Assembly (NCBI GenBank): GCA_900314445.1
Contig: OMVA01000069.1
Location: forward strand, 1 to 63,844
DNA length: 63,844 bases
Origin: an uncultured Lachnospiraceae bacterium
GTDB lineage: Bacteria > Bacillota > Clostridia > Lachnospirales > Lachnospiraceae
Direction of reading: 5' to 3'
Shown here: piece after piece, positions 16,057 to 25,152 of the stretch
Numbering within the stretch: position 1 is the stretch's first letter
How the letters are laid out: each line of letters starts with the position of its first letter
The notes under the pieces: model-generated
The model's input: the letters and a program-made list of their open reading frames with translations, nothing else
The model's database searches: none
What the model was told of the DNA's origin: nothing
Translations under genes and position numbers: made by a program

Positions 16057-16515
16057 TTGAAGAGAGCAGAAATTGAAGCAAGAACCGAAGAGCTACTTGC
16101 ACCGATTCTTGAAGAAGGAAATTTTATTCTTTGGGATGTTTCCTATGTGAAGGAAGGCAAAGATTTTTATCTTCGTGTCTTCGTTGATAAGGAAGGTGGA
16201 ATTGATATTAATGATTGTGTTGATATCAGCCACAAATTAGATGAGAAGATGGAAGCAGAGGACTATATCGCCGATGCTTATACACTGGAGGTTTCATCAC
16301 CAGGACTGACAAGACCTCTTCATAAAGACCGTGAAATGTCACTTAGTATTGGACGACTTGTATTTGTGAAGCTTTATGCAGAAGAAAATGGTGCTAAGGA
16401 ATTCCTTGGTACTCTGAAGGATTTTGATGCAGAGCATGTGACAATCCTTGCAGATACGGAAATTACATTTACCAGAAAGAATATTTCTCAGATTCGCTTA
16501 GAATTTGAAGACTAG
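16057..16515 (+). CDS. rimP: Ribosome maturation factor RimP
   Basis: 152 residues, normal length. Starts at TTG 16057 with AGGAGG (16046-16051) at ideal spacing; no ATG fits. Motifs: VSYVKEGKDFYLRVFVDKEGGI, DCVDISHKLDEKM, YTLEVSSPGLTRPL. RimP assists 30S assembly around S12. First gene of the transcription/translation operon; nusA follows after 73 nt. Confidence 0.95.
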   Translation: MKRAEIEARTEELLAPILEEGNFILWDVSYVKEGKDFYLRVFVDKEGGIDINDCVDISHKLDEKMEAEDYIADAYTLEVSSPGLTRPLHKDREMSLSIGRLVFVKLYAEENGAKEFLGTLKDFDAEHVTILADTEITFTRKNISQIRLEFED

Positions 16516-16588
16516 TTTCTGGATGGATAAAATCCATCAAAATAAATGTTTATTAATTTTCAATGAAAATAGTATATAGGAGGACGAA

Positions 16589-17752
16589 ATGGCAAAGGCA
16601 AAGGCTAACAAAATTGATTTAGGTGCATTAACTGACCTGGAGAGAGAAAAAGGAATTGACCGTGATCAGATGATCACAGCTATGGAAAAGGCTATGGTTT
16701 CATCTTGTGAGGTTGATTATGGTAAGGATTGTAAGGCAGAGGCTCATATCAATCACGAAACAGGTGTAATTAAGCTTACAGTTCAGAAGGCAGTTGTAGA
16801 AAAGGTTATGAACCCTAAGACTGAAATCAGTGTTGAGAATGCAAGACATATCAATATCAATGCTGAAGCAGGGGATACCGTAACTGTTGATGTTGATCCA
16901 GCTCACTTTGGTCGTGTAGCTGCTCAGCGTGGTAAGAGCATTATTCAGCAGTCTATTAAGGAATTCGAAAGAGCTGCACAGTATACATATTTCCACGCTA
17001 AGGAACATGATATTGTAACAGGTATTGTTGAGCGTTATAGCGGAGATAACCTGGTTGTTAATCTGGATGCTAAGGCTGAAACAATGCTTCCAAGAAAGGA
17101 AATCATTCCTGGAGAGCATTATGGTCCTAATGATAGAATTAAGCTTTACATTGTTGAAGTACATGAAGGCCGTAAGAGAGCTGAAGGCAAGGGTACAGGT
17201 GATTGCAGAATCGTTGTATCTCGTACACATCCTGATTTAGTTAAGCGTCTCTTCGAAAGAGAAGTTGCTGAAATTGAAGAAGGCATTGTTGAAATCAAGA
17301 GCATTTCACGTGAAGCTGGTTCGCGTTCTAAGATTGCAGTTTATTCAAATGATGAGAATGTAGATGCAGTCGGCGCTTGTGTTGGTCAGAACGGTTCTCG
17401 CGTAAATGCAATCGTTACAGAACTTCACGGTGAAAAGATGGATATCATTCAGTGGGATGAAAACCCTGCTGTATTTATTGAAAATGCACTTCGCCCAGCT
17501 AAGGTTGTATCTGTTCGCATGAACGAAGATGGAACAGAAGCACGCGTAGTGGTTCCTGACTATCAGCTTTCACTTGCTATTGGTAAGGAAGGTCAGAATG
17601 CACGTCTTGCAGCACGTCTTACAGGTTTCAAGATTGATATTAAGAGTGAGTCACAGCAGGCAGCTCTTGACAATGGAGATTTTGAAGATGAGGGTCTCGT
17701 AGATGATCTTGATGATGCAGCACTTGACATCGAAGAGGATGATGCTGAGTAA
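16589..17752 (+). CDS. nusA: Transcription elongation/termination factor NusA
   Basis: 387 residues. The N-terminal RNA-polymerase-binding domain (ALTDLEREKGIDRDQMITAMEKAM) is followed by an S1 domain (DIVTGIVERYSGDNLVVNL) and two KH domains (GACVGQNGSRVNAIV and LAIGKEGQNARLAARLTG). An acidic tail ends it. GGAGGA precedes ATG. It modulates pausing and termination, and in many bacteria influences its own operon. Confidence 0.97.
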   Translation: MAKAKANKIDLGALTDLEREKGIDRDQMITAMEKAMVSSCEVDYGKDCKAEAHINHETGVIKLTVQKAVVEKVMNPKTEISVENARHININAEAGDTVTVDVDPAHFGRVAAQRGKSIIQQSIKEFERAAQYTYFHAKEHDIVTGIVERYSGDNLVVNLDAKAETMLPRKEIIPGEHYGPNDRIKLYIVEVHEGRKRAEGKGTGDCRIVVSRTHPDLVKRLFEREVAEIEEGIVEIKSISREAGSRSKIAVYSNDENVDAVGACVGQNGSRVNAIVTELHGEKMDIIQWDENPAVFIENALRPAKVVSVRMNEDGTEARVVVPDYQLSLAIGKEGQNARLAARLTGFKIDIKSESQQAALDNGDFEDEGLVDDLDDAALDIEEDDAE

Positions 17753-17793
17753 GACAAGGATTTATTTGATAGAAAGCAGTGAATAATTAATTA

Positions 17794-18342
17794 ATGAGTA
17801 AGAGGAAAAATCATAAAAAGGATGCATTGCGCATTTGTCTTGGTTGTGGACTTGAACATCCAAAGAAAGAAATGATGCGAATCCTTCTGACCGATGGGGA
17901 GGAAACACTTGATCCAACAGGCAGAATGAATGGCAGAGGTGCGTATTTATGCAGAAATTCTTCTTGCATCGAAAAAGCTTTTGCCGAAGGAAAAATTTCA
18001 GAGGCTGTTCGCGATAAGTCATTGGATGATTTAGAACAGTACAAATGGAGTTTTCTTAGTCTTGCAGCAAAAGCTGGAGCTGTAGCTTCTGGAGAGTTTC
18101 AGGTAGAAGAAGCGATTCAAAAGGGAAGCGCCTGGCTGGTAATTGTTGCGGAAGATGCGTCTGATAACACAGCGCATAAATTCGAAAGCAAATGTTCTTT
18201 TTACCAAGTCCCATTTACAAAATGCGGATCGAAGGAACTTTTGGGTGCAAGAATTGGTAAGGAAATGAGAAGCATGGTTGCAATTTGTGATGAGTCCTTT
18301 GCAACCAAAGCTTATGGTTTATTTGGAATAGAGACAGAGTAG
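17794..18342 (+). CDS. YlxR (DUF448)-YlxQ (L7Ae-like) fusion protein
   Basis: 182 residues. Residues about 10-88 are the YlxR/DUF448 domain (RICLGCGLEHPKKEMMRIL, DPTGRMNGRGAYLC). Residues about 90-180 are an L7Ae/YlxQ-type RNA-binding domain (FLSLAAKAGAVASGEFQVEEAI... ASDNT... YQVPFTKCGSKELLGARIGK). In Bacillus these are two adjacent genes, ylxR and ylxQ, in the same operon position; here they form one continuous frame. No Shine-Dalgarno is visible before ATG 17794. Roles in ribosome or RNase P regulation are reported for relatives; not assignable here. Confidence 0.88.
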   Translation: MSKRKNHKKDALRICLGCGLEHPKKEMMRILLTDGEETLDPTGRMNGRGAYLCRNSSCIEKAFAEGKISEAVRDKSLDDLEQYKWSFLSLAAKAGAVASGEFQVEEAIQKGSAWLVIVAEDASDNTAHKFESKCSFYQVPFTKCGSKELLGARIGKEMRSMVAICDESFATKAYGLFGIETE

Positions 18343-18363
18343 GATTTGCTTGGAGGAAATTGA

Positions 18364-20919
18364 ATGGAAAATACTGAGAATAAGAAGACAACATCCGCAG
18401 GGTCAGAATCTGCAACAAAAAAAGTAGTGAAGAAGACTACTACAGCTGCTAAAACAGCTACAAAATCTTCTAGTGCCGGCAAATCTACTGGTGCTCGTAA
18501 ACCACAGAAGAGAAAAATGTCTCTTTCTGACAGCATTCATGAGGCTCTTCTGAAGAAGGGAAGAGAAGCAGAAGAAAAGCGTCTGGCTGCTGAAAAGAAA
18601 AAGGCAGAAGCTGAAGAAGCTATTCGTGCAGAAGAAGAAAAGAAAGCTGCTGAAGAAGCTGCTGCTCTTGCTGCAGTAGAAGCTGAAAAGAAAGCTGCTG
18701 AAGAAAAAGCGGCTGCTGAAAAGGCAGAAGCAGAAGCGGCGTCCAAGGCTGCTGAAGAAGCTGAAAAGAAAGCTTCAGAGAAGAAGGCAGAAAAGAAGAC
18801 TGAAAAGAAGGTAGAAAAGAAGGCAGCTGAGGATAAGCCAGCTCGTAAGCCGAAGAAGACAGAAGCTACTGACAATAAGACAGAGAAGAGGGTTCGTCCT
18901 GCTAAGAAGGATGAAGCTCCTGTTCAGCCTGAAGAAAAGCCAGCAAAGAAAGATAAAGAAAAAGCTAAGACAGAAGAAGTACAGCGCATTTCTAAGAAAA
19001 AGAAAAAAGAAGAAGACGAAGCTGCAATCTTAGAGAGAGAAGCAAAGAGAAAGCAGCAGGAAAAGGCTGCAAAGGCAAATGCTCGTAAGGCTAAGTCTCA
19101 GAGGAATGGTAAGGCAGAAACTCCTAAGCCTCAGACAAAGCAACAGTCAAAGAAGGAAGAAGATACAATTAAGACAATCACTATTCCTGAAGAAATTTCT
19201 CTTCGTGATCTGGCTGATAAAATTAAAATTCCTGTAAATCAGTTGATTAAGAAACTCTTTATGGAAGGCAAGATGTATACAGTAAATACATTGCTGAACT
19301 ATGAAGAAGCTGCTGAAGTTGCTATGGAATATAACTTCATTGCTGATGAAGAAGAAAAGATTGATCCCGTTGAAGAAGTAATGAAGGATACTGAGGATGC
19401 TGAAGAGGATATGGTTTCCAGGCCTCCTGTTGTCTGCGTAATGGGTCACGTTGACCATGGTAAGACATCCCTTCTGGATGCGATTCGTTCAACAAGCGTA
19501 ACATCAGGGGAAGCTGGTGGTATTACACAGGCTATCGGTGCTTCTGTTGTTAAGGCTGGAGACCGTGAAATTACATTCCTGGATACTCCTGGACATGAGG
19601 CATTCACAGCTATGCGTATGCGTGGTGCGCAGTCTACTGATATTGCAATCCTTGTTGTAGCTGCTGATGATGGTGTAATGCCTCAGACAATTGAAGCAAT
19701 CAACCATGCAAAGGCTGCTGACATTCAAATTATTGTTGCTGTAAATAAGATTGATAAGCCTGCTGCTAACGTTGAACGTGTTAAGCAGGAACTTACAGAA
19801 TATGGTCTTGTTGCTGAAGACTGGGGTGGTGAGACAATTTTCTGCCCTGTATCCGCTAAGACAGGTGAAGGTATTGATAACCTTCTGGATATGGTACTTC
19901 TTACAGCAGATATGCTTGAACTGAAGGCTAATCCTAATAGGAAGGCTCGTGGTCTTGTTATCGAGGCTCGTCTTGATAAGGGTCGTGGTCCAGTAGCTAC
20001 ACTTCTTGTACAGAAGGGTACACTTAAGGTGGGTGAATTCATCGCTATCGGTGAAGCTCATGGACGTGTAAGAGCCCTTACAAATGACAAGCATAAGAAT
20101 GTTAAGGAAGCACTTCCTTCAACTCCGGTAGAGGTTATCGGTTTAGATAAGGTTCCTGCAGCTGGTGATATCTTCGTTGCATGTGCAAACGAAAAGGAAG
20201 CAGCTAAGATTTCTGATGCTTATGTTGAGAGAGCAAAAGACAAGCTCATTTCCTCAACAAAATCACATGTTACTCTGGGTGCTCTCTTTGATGAGATGCA
20301 TGCAGGTACTCTGAAGGATCTTAACCTTATTATTAAGGCTGATGTTCAGGGGTCTGTTGAAGCTCTTAAGCAGAGCTTACTTAAGCTTTCAAATGAAGAA
20401 GTTGTTGTTAAGTGTATCCACTCTGGCGTAGGTGCAATCACTGAATCTGATGTAACACTTGCTGCAGCATCTAATGCAATTATTATTGGATTTAACATTC
20501 GTCCTGATGCACAGGCTAAGTCCCTGGCGGATCAGCAGAAGGTTGATATCCGTCAGTATCGTGTTATCTATAACGTTATCGATGATATTGAAGCAGCCAT
20601 GAAGGGTATGCTTGATCCTATCTTCGAAGAAAAGGTTATTGGACACGCTGAAGTTCGTAAGACATTCAAGGCTTCACAGATTGGTATTATAGCAGGTTCC
20701 TTCATCCTTGACGGTTCTATTGAACGTGATAGCAAGGCTAGAATTACTCGTGGAAATGATCTGATCTTTGAAGGAAATGTTGCTTCTCTGAAGCGCCTTA
20801 AGGATGATGTTAAGGAAGTTAAGGCTGGATATGAATGTGGTATCGTATTCGAAGGATTCACGGATATTCGTGAGGGCGATATGATCGAAGCATACAAGAT
20901 GGTAGAAATTCCTCGTTAA
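18364..20919 (+). CDS. infB: Translation initiation factor IF-2
   Basis: 851 residues. The first ~280 residues are a Lys/Glu/Ala-rich, probably helical extension with many EKKA repeats. The IF2 N-terminal fold ([22 protein letters not shown]), the G domain ([35 protein letters not shown]) and C-terminal fMet-tRNA-binding domains follow. It delivers initiator tRNA to the 30S subunit. GGAGG lies just before ATG; it overlaps nothing and sits 21 nt after the ylxR/ylxQ fusion. Confidence 0.98.
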   Translation: MENTENKKTTSAGSESATKKVVKKTTTAAKTATKSSSAGKSTGARKPQKRKMSLSDSIHEALLKKGREAEEKRLAAEKKKAEAEEAIRAEEEKKAAEEAAALAAVEAEKKAAEEKAAAEKAEAEAASKAAEEAEKKASEKKAEKKTEKKVEKKAAEDKPARKPKKTEATDNKTEKRVRPAKKDEAPVQPEEKPAKKDKEKAKTEEVQRISKKKKKEEDEAAILEREAKRKQQEKAAKANARKAKSQRNGKAETPKPQTKQQSKKEEDTIKTITIPEEISLRDLADKIKIPVNQLIKKLFMEGKMYTVNTLLNYEEAAEVAMEYNFIADEEEKIDPVEEVMKDTEDAEEDMVSRPPVVCVMGHVDHGKTSLLDAIRSTSVTSGEAGGITQAIGASVVKAGDREITFLDTPGHEAFTAMRMRGAQSTDIAILVVAADDGVMPQTIEAINHAKAADIQIIVAVNKIDKPAANVERVKQELTEYGLVAEDWGGETIFCPVSAKTGEGIDNLLDMVLLTADMLELKANPNRKARGLVIEARLDKGRGPVATLLVQKGTLKVGEFIAIGEAHGRVRALTNDKHKNVKEALPSTPVEVIGLDKVPAAGDIFVACANEKEAAKISDAYVERAKDKLISSTKSHVTLGALFDEMHAGTLKDLNLIIKADVQGSVEALKQSLLKLSNEEVVVKCIHSGVGAITESDVTLAAASNAIIIGFNIRPDAQAKSLADQQKVDIRQYRVIYNVIDDIEAAMKGMLDPIFEEKVIGHAEVRKTFKASQIGIIAGSFILDGSIERDSKARITRGNDLIFEGNVASLKRLKDDVKEVKAGYECGIVFEGFTDIREGDMIEAYKMVEIPR

Positions 20920-20938
20920 TTAATTTACAGGAGAACAA

Positions 20939-21349
20939 ATGAGACAAAAGAGTTTTAAAGGTTCCAGAATTAATAGTGACGTGCAGAGAGTAATCTCTCA
21001 CGTCATTGGATATGAAATTAAAGATCCTAGAGTCAGCGGTCAGTTCATTTCTGTTGTAAAAACTGAAGTAACCAAGGACTTAAAGGAGTGCAAATGTTAT
21101 GTGAGCATTCTTGGACAGGGAGCTGCACAGAACGATTCTATGAAAGAAGCAATGAAGGGGCTGCAGAGAGCAGAGGGATTTATCCGTTCTCGTCTTGCAG
21201 AAGCATTGAATCTTCGAAATACACCACAAATCACATTTGTACTGGATCATTCCATTGAATATGGTGTAGAAATGTCCAAAAAAATTGATGAAGTTCTTCG
21301 TCAGGACCATGAAAAGAATGGTTCTGAGGGAAAGGATATGGGTGAATAA
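20939..21349 (+). CDS. rbfA: Ribosome-binding factor A
   Basis: 136 residues. KH-type fold with RINSDVQRVISHVIGYEIKDPRV and EVTKDLKECKCYVSILG, the family signature. RbfA acts in late 16S rRNA maturation at helix 1. GGAG precedes ATG; its stop codon abuts the nrnA start. Confidence 0.95.
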   Translation: MRQKSFKGSRINSDVQRVISHVIGYEIKDPRVSGQFISVVKTEVTKDLKECKCYVSILGQGAAQNDSMKEAMKGLQRAEGFIRSRLAEALNLRNTPQITFVLDHSIEYGVEMSKKIDEVLRQDHEKNGSEGKDMGE

Positions 21350-22318
21350 ATGTTACCGGATGCGAGGGAAAAAGCTAAAAAATTCCAGCATATGATTGAA
21401 CAGGCATCAAGCATCGCGATTATTGGTCACGTAAATCCTGATGGAGATTGCATCGGTTCCAATCTTGGTCTTTATAATTACATTATTGATAATTACAAAG
21501 ATAAGAAGGTGGATGTATATGAAGAATCTTTTTCGTCATCCTTTAAGTTTTTAAATGGTGCGAAAAAGATTAAGCATGATACAAACGGTGACTCCTATGA
21601 ACTTGCTATATCTGTAGATGTATCTGATGTGGAACGCCTTGGAAAGTTCAAGGAACTGTATAACACATCCATTTCTACAGCTTGTATCGATCATCATGTT
21701 AGCAATAAGGGCTTTGGGGATTTTTGCTATATCGATCCTGATGCTTCAAGTGCCTGTGAGGCCCTTGTAGACATTCTCGATTTAGAAAAGATTAGTCTGA
21801 ATGCTGCGCAGAGTCTGTATTTAGGTATTGTTCATGATACAGGCGTATTCAAGTATGGTGCCACGAGTCGACACACCATGGAAGTTGCTGGAGCACTTTT
21901 GGAAAAGGGTGTTGATAGTGCCTATATTATTGATGAAACTTTCTATAAAAAGTCTTATAAGCAGAATCTTTTGATGAGCCGCGTTATTTTAGAGTCCAAT
22001 CTCTATGAGGGTGGAAAAGTAATTAGCGGTTACATTTCAAAGGAAATGTTTAAAGAGTTCAAATGTACGAAGCAGGATACGGAAGGCATTGTGGAACAGC
22101 TTCGTCTCACTGATGGTGTAGAAGTTGCGATCTTTGCTTATCAGCTTGCAAAGAAGTCTTATAAATTTAGTCTTCGTGCAAAAAACTATGTGGATGTAAA
22201 TGCCATTGCTCAGCATTTTGGTGGTGGTGGACATATTCGTGCAGCTGGTTTTTCTGTGGAAGATTATGAAAAGACCATGGAGGAACTCCTTCCTATGGTT
22301 AAGGAGCAGTTGAAATAA
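21350..22318 (+). CDS. nrnA: NrnA-type DHH phosphoesterase (nanoRNase/pAp phosphatase)
   Basis: 322 residues. DHH domain motifs: GHVNPDGDCIGSNLG, VDVSD, CIDHHVSN, GIVHDTGVFKYG; the DHHA1 domain has HFGGGGHIRAAGF. NrnA degrades 2-5-mers of RNA and dephosphorylates 3'-phosphoadenosine 5'-phosphate. ATG follows the rbfA stop with no gap, implying translational coupling. Confidence 0.93.
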   Translation: MLPDAREKAKKFQHMIEQASSIAIIGHVNPDGDCIGSNLGLYNYIIDNYKDKKVDVYEESFSSSFKFLNGAKKIKHDTNGDSYELAISVDVSDVERLGKFKELYNTSISTACIDHHVSNKGFGDFCYIDPDASSACEALVDILDLEKISLNAAQSLYLGIVHDTGVFKYGATSRHTMEVAGALLEKGVDSAYIIDETFYKKSYKQNLLMSRVILESNLYEGGKVISGYISKEMFKEFKCTKQDTEGIVEQLRLTDGVEVAIFAYQLAKKSYKFSLRAKNYVDVNAIAQHFGGGGHIRAAGFSVEDYEKTMEELLPMVKEQLK

Positions 22319-22321
22319 TAC

Positions 22322-23314
22322 ATGGTTAGTGGAATTGTAAATGTATATAAGGAGCCCGGCTTTACTTCCTTCGATGTGGTTGCGAAGTGCCGGGGCATCT
22401 TTAAACAAAAGAAAATAGGACATGCAGGAACGCTCGATCCAATTGCTGAGGGCGTTCTTGTTATTTTACTGGGTAGCGCAACAAAACTTTCTGATTATCT
22501 TACTGTTCAGGATAAGGTTTATGAAGCGACTGCTCTTCTTGGTCGTGATACAGATACTTATGATATTAGCGGCCAGACTCTGGCGGAGGCAAGTGCTACA
22601 GATCTTTTATCTCTCACTGAAGAGAAGATAATGGATGCGCTAAACTCATTTGTAGGAAAGCAGATGCAGCTACCTCCAATCTATTCCGCCTTAAAGAAGG
22701 ACGGAAAGAAACTGTATGAGTATGCTCGTGAGGGTAAAGAGGTGGAGATAGCGGCTCGCCCAATTGAGATTTATTCCATTCAGCTCTTAACCATTGATGG
22801 TTTAGGGAGTTCTGATGTGAGGGTACGCTTTCTTGTGCATTGTTCCAAGGGTACTTATATCCGCAGTCTTTGTCACGATTTGGGTCAAAAACTTTCGGTA
22901 CATGCTTGTATGGAAAAACTTATTCGTAAAGAAACTTATGGACTTTCTTCTGATGATGGATTGACACTGGGGCAGTTGCAGGAGTTAAAAGACAAGGGTT
23001 GTCTTAATGATGCAGTGGAACCATTATCTACAGTGCTTGCGTCACTGCCTAAGGTAAAGGTGAAAGACAGTGGTGATAAGCTTCTGATTAATGGAAATAA
23101 ATTGCAGCCGGGAATGGTTTCCTTTGAAAGCCAGGAGGCTGAGGAAATGTTTTTTGCTTCTTTGGAAAAAAATAGGGAAGAAGATCAGGATGCAAGACAT
23201 TTATCCCCAAAGGATCTTGCGGTTTTCCGCGAAGGAAAGATATATGCCATCTATCGGTATGATGAGGATGGCCAGGTATTTAAGCTAAATAAAATGCTTA
23301 GAAATGAAGGATAA
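22322..23314 (+). CDS. truB: tRNA pseudouridine-55 synthase
   Basis: 330 residues. Catalytic aspartate in GHAGTLDPIAEGVLV; also VNVYKEPGFTSFDVVAK, YEATALLGRDTDTYD and GTYIRSLCHDLG. The C-terminus is longer than minimal TruB. It makes pseudouridine 55 in the T-loop of elongator tRNAs. Three nt after nrnA, AAGGAG 16 nt upstream. Confidence 0.96.
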   Translation: MVSGIVNVYKEPGFTSFDVVAKCRGIFKQKKIGHAGTLDPIAEGVLVILLGSATKLSDYLTVQDKVYEATALLGRDTDTYDISGQTLAEASATDLLSLTEEKIMDALNSFVGKQMQLPPIYSALKKDGKKLYEYAREGKEVEIAARPIEIYSIQLLTIDGLGSSDVRVRFLVHCSKGTYIRSLCHDLGQKLSVHACMEKLIRKETYGLSSDDGLTLGQLQELKDKGCLNDAVEPLSTVLASLPKVKVKDSGDKLLINGNKLQPGMVSFESQEAEEMFFASLEKNREEDQDARHLSPKDLAVFREGKIYAIYRYDEDGQVFKLNKMLRNEG

Positions 23315-23365
23315 TTCCTTTAAATAATAATTTACAGAATGTAAATGGAATGTGAGTAGACTAGA

Positions 23366-24232
23366 ATGCAGGGTAGTGCAGTAACGATTGGAAAATTTGA
23401 TGGCTTTCATAAAGGACATCAGCTTTTACTGAATACATTAAGGCAGCAGGCACTTGATCGTGATTTATCCTCTGTTGTTTTTAAGATTGATAGCAGAGAG
23501 ACCCAGATTCTTTCTGACGGTGAACAGCGAGAGATTATGAAAGAGATGAAAATCGATCGTTTTATTCGTCAGCTTTTTACGGCAGACTTTGCCAAGATGG
23601 AAGCGGAAGAGTTTGTGCTTGATATTTTAGTGCGTTCCCTGCATGCAAAGGTCATTGTAGTTGGAAAAGATTTTCAATTTGGAAAAAATCGAAAAGGTAA
23701 TGTTTCTTTACTTGAAAAGATGTCTAAAGAGTGTGGCTTTGAAGTCTATGCTCTGGATAAGGAAGAGTATGGAGATGGGGCTATTAGTTCTACCAGAATT
23801 AGACAGGCTATTTCAGAAGGTAGAGTGGAAGATGCTTATTCGATGATGGGACATCCATTTGGATTTTCTGGAACAGTAGAGCATGGTAAAAAAATAGGTA
23901 CAAGTCTTGGCTTTCCTACCATTAATATCATGCCAGGAACAGAAAAGATGGTGCCAGAATTTGGTGTATATGCTTCACATACCATTGTCACAGATGAAAA
24001 TGGTAGCAGCACATTTAACAGCATCACAAATGTAGGAAATAATCCCACTGTTTCAGACGGAAAGACGGTTACGGTTGAAACATTTATTTATGACTTTGAT
24101 CAGGATATTTATGGTAGTCATGTAGATGTGGAACTGGTTAAATTTCTTCGTCAGGAACAGAAATTTGCATCTTTTGAAGATCTGCAAAAACAGATAGGCC
24201 GTGATATTGAGACTAGCAAAAAATACTTGTAG
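23366..24232 (+). CDS. ribF: Bifunctional riboflavin kinase/FAD synthetase
   Basis: 288 residues. The N-terminal adenylyltransferase domain has AVTIGKFDGFHKGHQ and GKDFQFGKNRKGN, and ISSTRIRQAI closes it. The C-terminal kinase domain has GTVEHGKKIGTSLGFPTINI, NVGNNPTV and ETFIYDFDQDIYG. It converts riboflavin to FMN and FAD. truB-ribF adjacency is classical. The ribosome site before ATG 23366 is weak, and the product begins a few residues shorter than many relatives. Confidence 0.94.
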   Translation: MQGSAVTIGKFDGFHKGHQLLLNTLRQQALDRDLSSVVFKIDSRETQILSDGEQREIMKEMKIDRFIRQLFTADFAKMEAEEFVLDILVRSLHAKVIVVGKDFQFGKNRKGNVSLLEKMSKECGFEVYALDKEEYGDGAISSTRIRQAISEGRVEDAYSMMGHPFGFSGTVEHGKKIGTSLGFPTINIMPGTEKMVPEFGVYASHTIVTDENGSSTFNSITNVGNNPTVSDGKTVTVETFIYDFDQDIYGSHVDVELVKFLRQEQKFASFEDLQKQIGRDIETSKKYL

Positions 24233-24254
24233 ATTACAGTGCTGCTAGTATATT
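24227..24254 (+). promoter_or_regulatory. Probable tRNA-Arg promoter
   Basis: TTGTAG (24227-24232, overlapping the ribF stop) and TATATT (24249-24254), 16-nt spacer, 12 nt before the mature tRNA 5' end. Confidence 0.5.
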
Positions 24255-24266
24255 ATATATGGGTAT

Positions 24267-24338
24267 GCACCAGTAGCTCAGTGGATAGAGCAATGGCCTC
24301 CGGAGCCGTGTGCGTAGGTTCGATTCCTATCTGGTGCA
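24267..24338 (+). tRNA. tRNA-Arg (anticodon CCG)
   Basis: A full cloverleaf can be drawn: acceptor GCACCAG / CTGGTGC, D-arm GCTC...GAGC, anticodon arm ATGGC-CTCCGGA-GCCGT with CCG at 24300-24302, and T-arm GTAGG-TTCGATT-CCTAT. Discriminator base A at 24338. The 3' CCA is not encoded. Confidence 0.95.
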
Positions 24339-24385
24339 GTTACAGTTGAAAAATTATTTTTTATATTTGAAGGAAAGGGATAGAT

Positions 24386-25012
24386 ATGACAAGGGAAGTT
24401 CGATCAAAGCAGATTAAATTAAAAGTTCTGTTAAGTGTAATTTGGATTGTGTTTTTATCAGCACTTGTTGTATTTGGCGTATACACATTTAAGAAAAGAA
24501 AGACCATTGGTCAGGATCTGGGCTTCACATCTAAATATGCATACGATACCAATATTAATCAGGATGTAAATGCACTTGTCATTACTTACTTAAATGCTTT
24601 AGCTACTGCAGATCAGCAGACATTAAAGTCATGCGTTACGAATCCTTCTCAGTACGATAATATGGCAACGGTTGAAAGCCGTTCTAAGATTATTACAGGC
24701 TACAATAATGTGAATGTATATAGTCTTCCGGGTGTAAATGAGGATGAATACCTTGTATATGCAGTTGCAAATATTTCTATTGCCAATATTTCATCCCAGC
24801 CACTTGATATTGTTCCAAAGCTTTATATCGTAAAACGTAATGGTAATTATCTGATTAACAATGAAGTGCCAGAAGCAGATGTGGCTGATCTTGAAAGCCA
24901 GGCTGATGCTTCCGCAGATATTCAGGAACTTTACTCCATGGTTAAGACAGATGAAGAAGAGAAGGCAGCACAGGATCCTGCTTTCAAAGAATTCCTTGAA
25001 AAATTGAAATAA
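24386..25012 (+). CDS. Single-pass membrane protein of unknown function
   Basis: 208 residues. A basic N-terminus precedes one membrane helix (VLLSVIWIVFLSALVVFGVY, about residues 14-34). The extracellular part (residues about 55-165: VNALVITYLNALATADQQTLKSCV, YNNVNVYSLPGV, YAVANISI, KLYIVKRNGNYLINNE) resembles a small NTF2-like/cone-shaped sensing fold. The tail is acidic. AAGGAAAGGGA lies upstream. Not a family I can name; monocistronic between the tRNA and a terminator. Confidence 0.7.
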   Translation: MTREVRSKQIKLKVLLSVIWIVFLSALVVFGVYTFKKRKTIGQDLGFTSKYAYDTNINQDVNALVITYLNALATADQQTLKSCVTNPSQYDNMATVESRSKIITGYNNVNVYSLPGVNEDEYLVYAVANISIANISSQPLDIVPKLYIVKRNGNYLINNEVPEADVADLESQADASADIQELYSMVKTDEEEKAAQDPAFKEFLEKLK

Positions 25013-25022
25013 GTTAATGTAT

Positions 25023-25053
25023 ACCGCGATGGTTCGTCCATCGCGGTTTTTTT
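25023..25053 (+). terminator. Rho-independent terminator
   Basis: 10-bp perfect stem ACCGCGATGG (25023-25032) / CCATCGCGGT (25038-25047) followed by seven T residues. Confidence 0.95.
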
Positions 25054-25087
25054 ATTGCTTCCGTGAGAACAAATTAATTAGAATGTT

Positions 25088-25117
25088 TTAACACTTTTGA
25101 CAGAATTTTAGTATAAT
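25088..25117 (+). promoter_or_regulatory. Probable promoter of the LacI-family gene
   Basis: TTAACA (25088-25093) and TATAAT (25112-25117), 18-nt spacer. A TTGACA at 25097 is only 9 nt from the -10 and cannot be its -35. Confidence 0.5.
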
Positions 25118-25123
25118 ATGTTA

Positions 25124-25135
25124 AGACACTTGTCT
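25124..25135. promoter_or_regulatory. Candidate autoregulatory operator
   Basis: AGACA-CT-TGTCT inverted repeat beginning 7 nt after the -10, where a bound repressor would block initiation of the LacI-family gene. The even-spaced dyad suits a LacI-type dimer, but this is unproven. Confidence 0.35.
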
Positions 25136-25152
25136 AATAATTTGTATGGGAT

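Noticed and set aside
16700..17230. 176-residue minus-strand ORF opposite nusA
   Set aside because: Antisense to a conserved gene, no recognisable domain and no start signal.
23331..23345. TTTACA-GAA-TGTAAA dyad between truB and ribF as another member of the hairpin family
   Set aside because: Short, different sequence from the ATGCAAATG arms, and the loop is only 3 nt.
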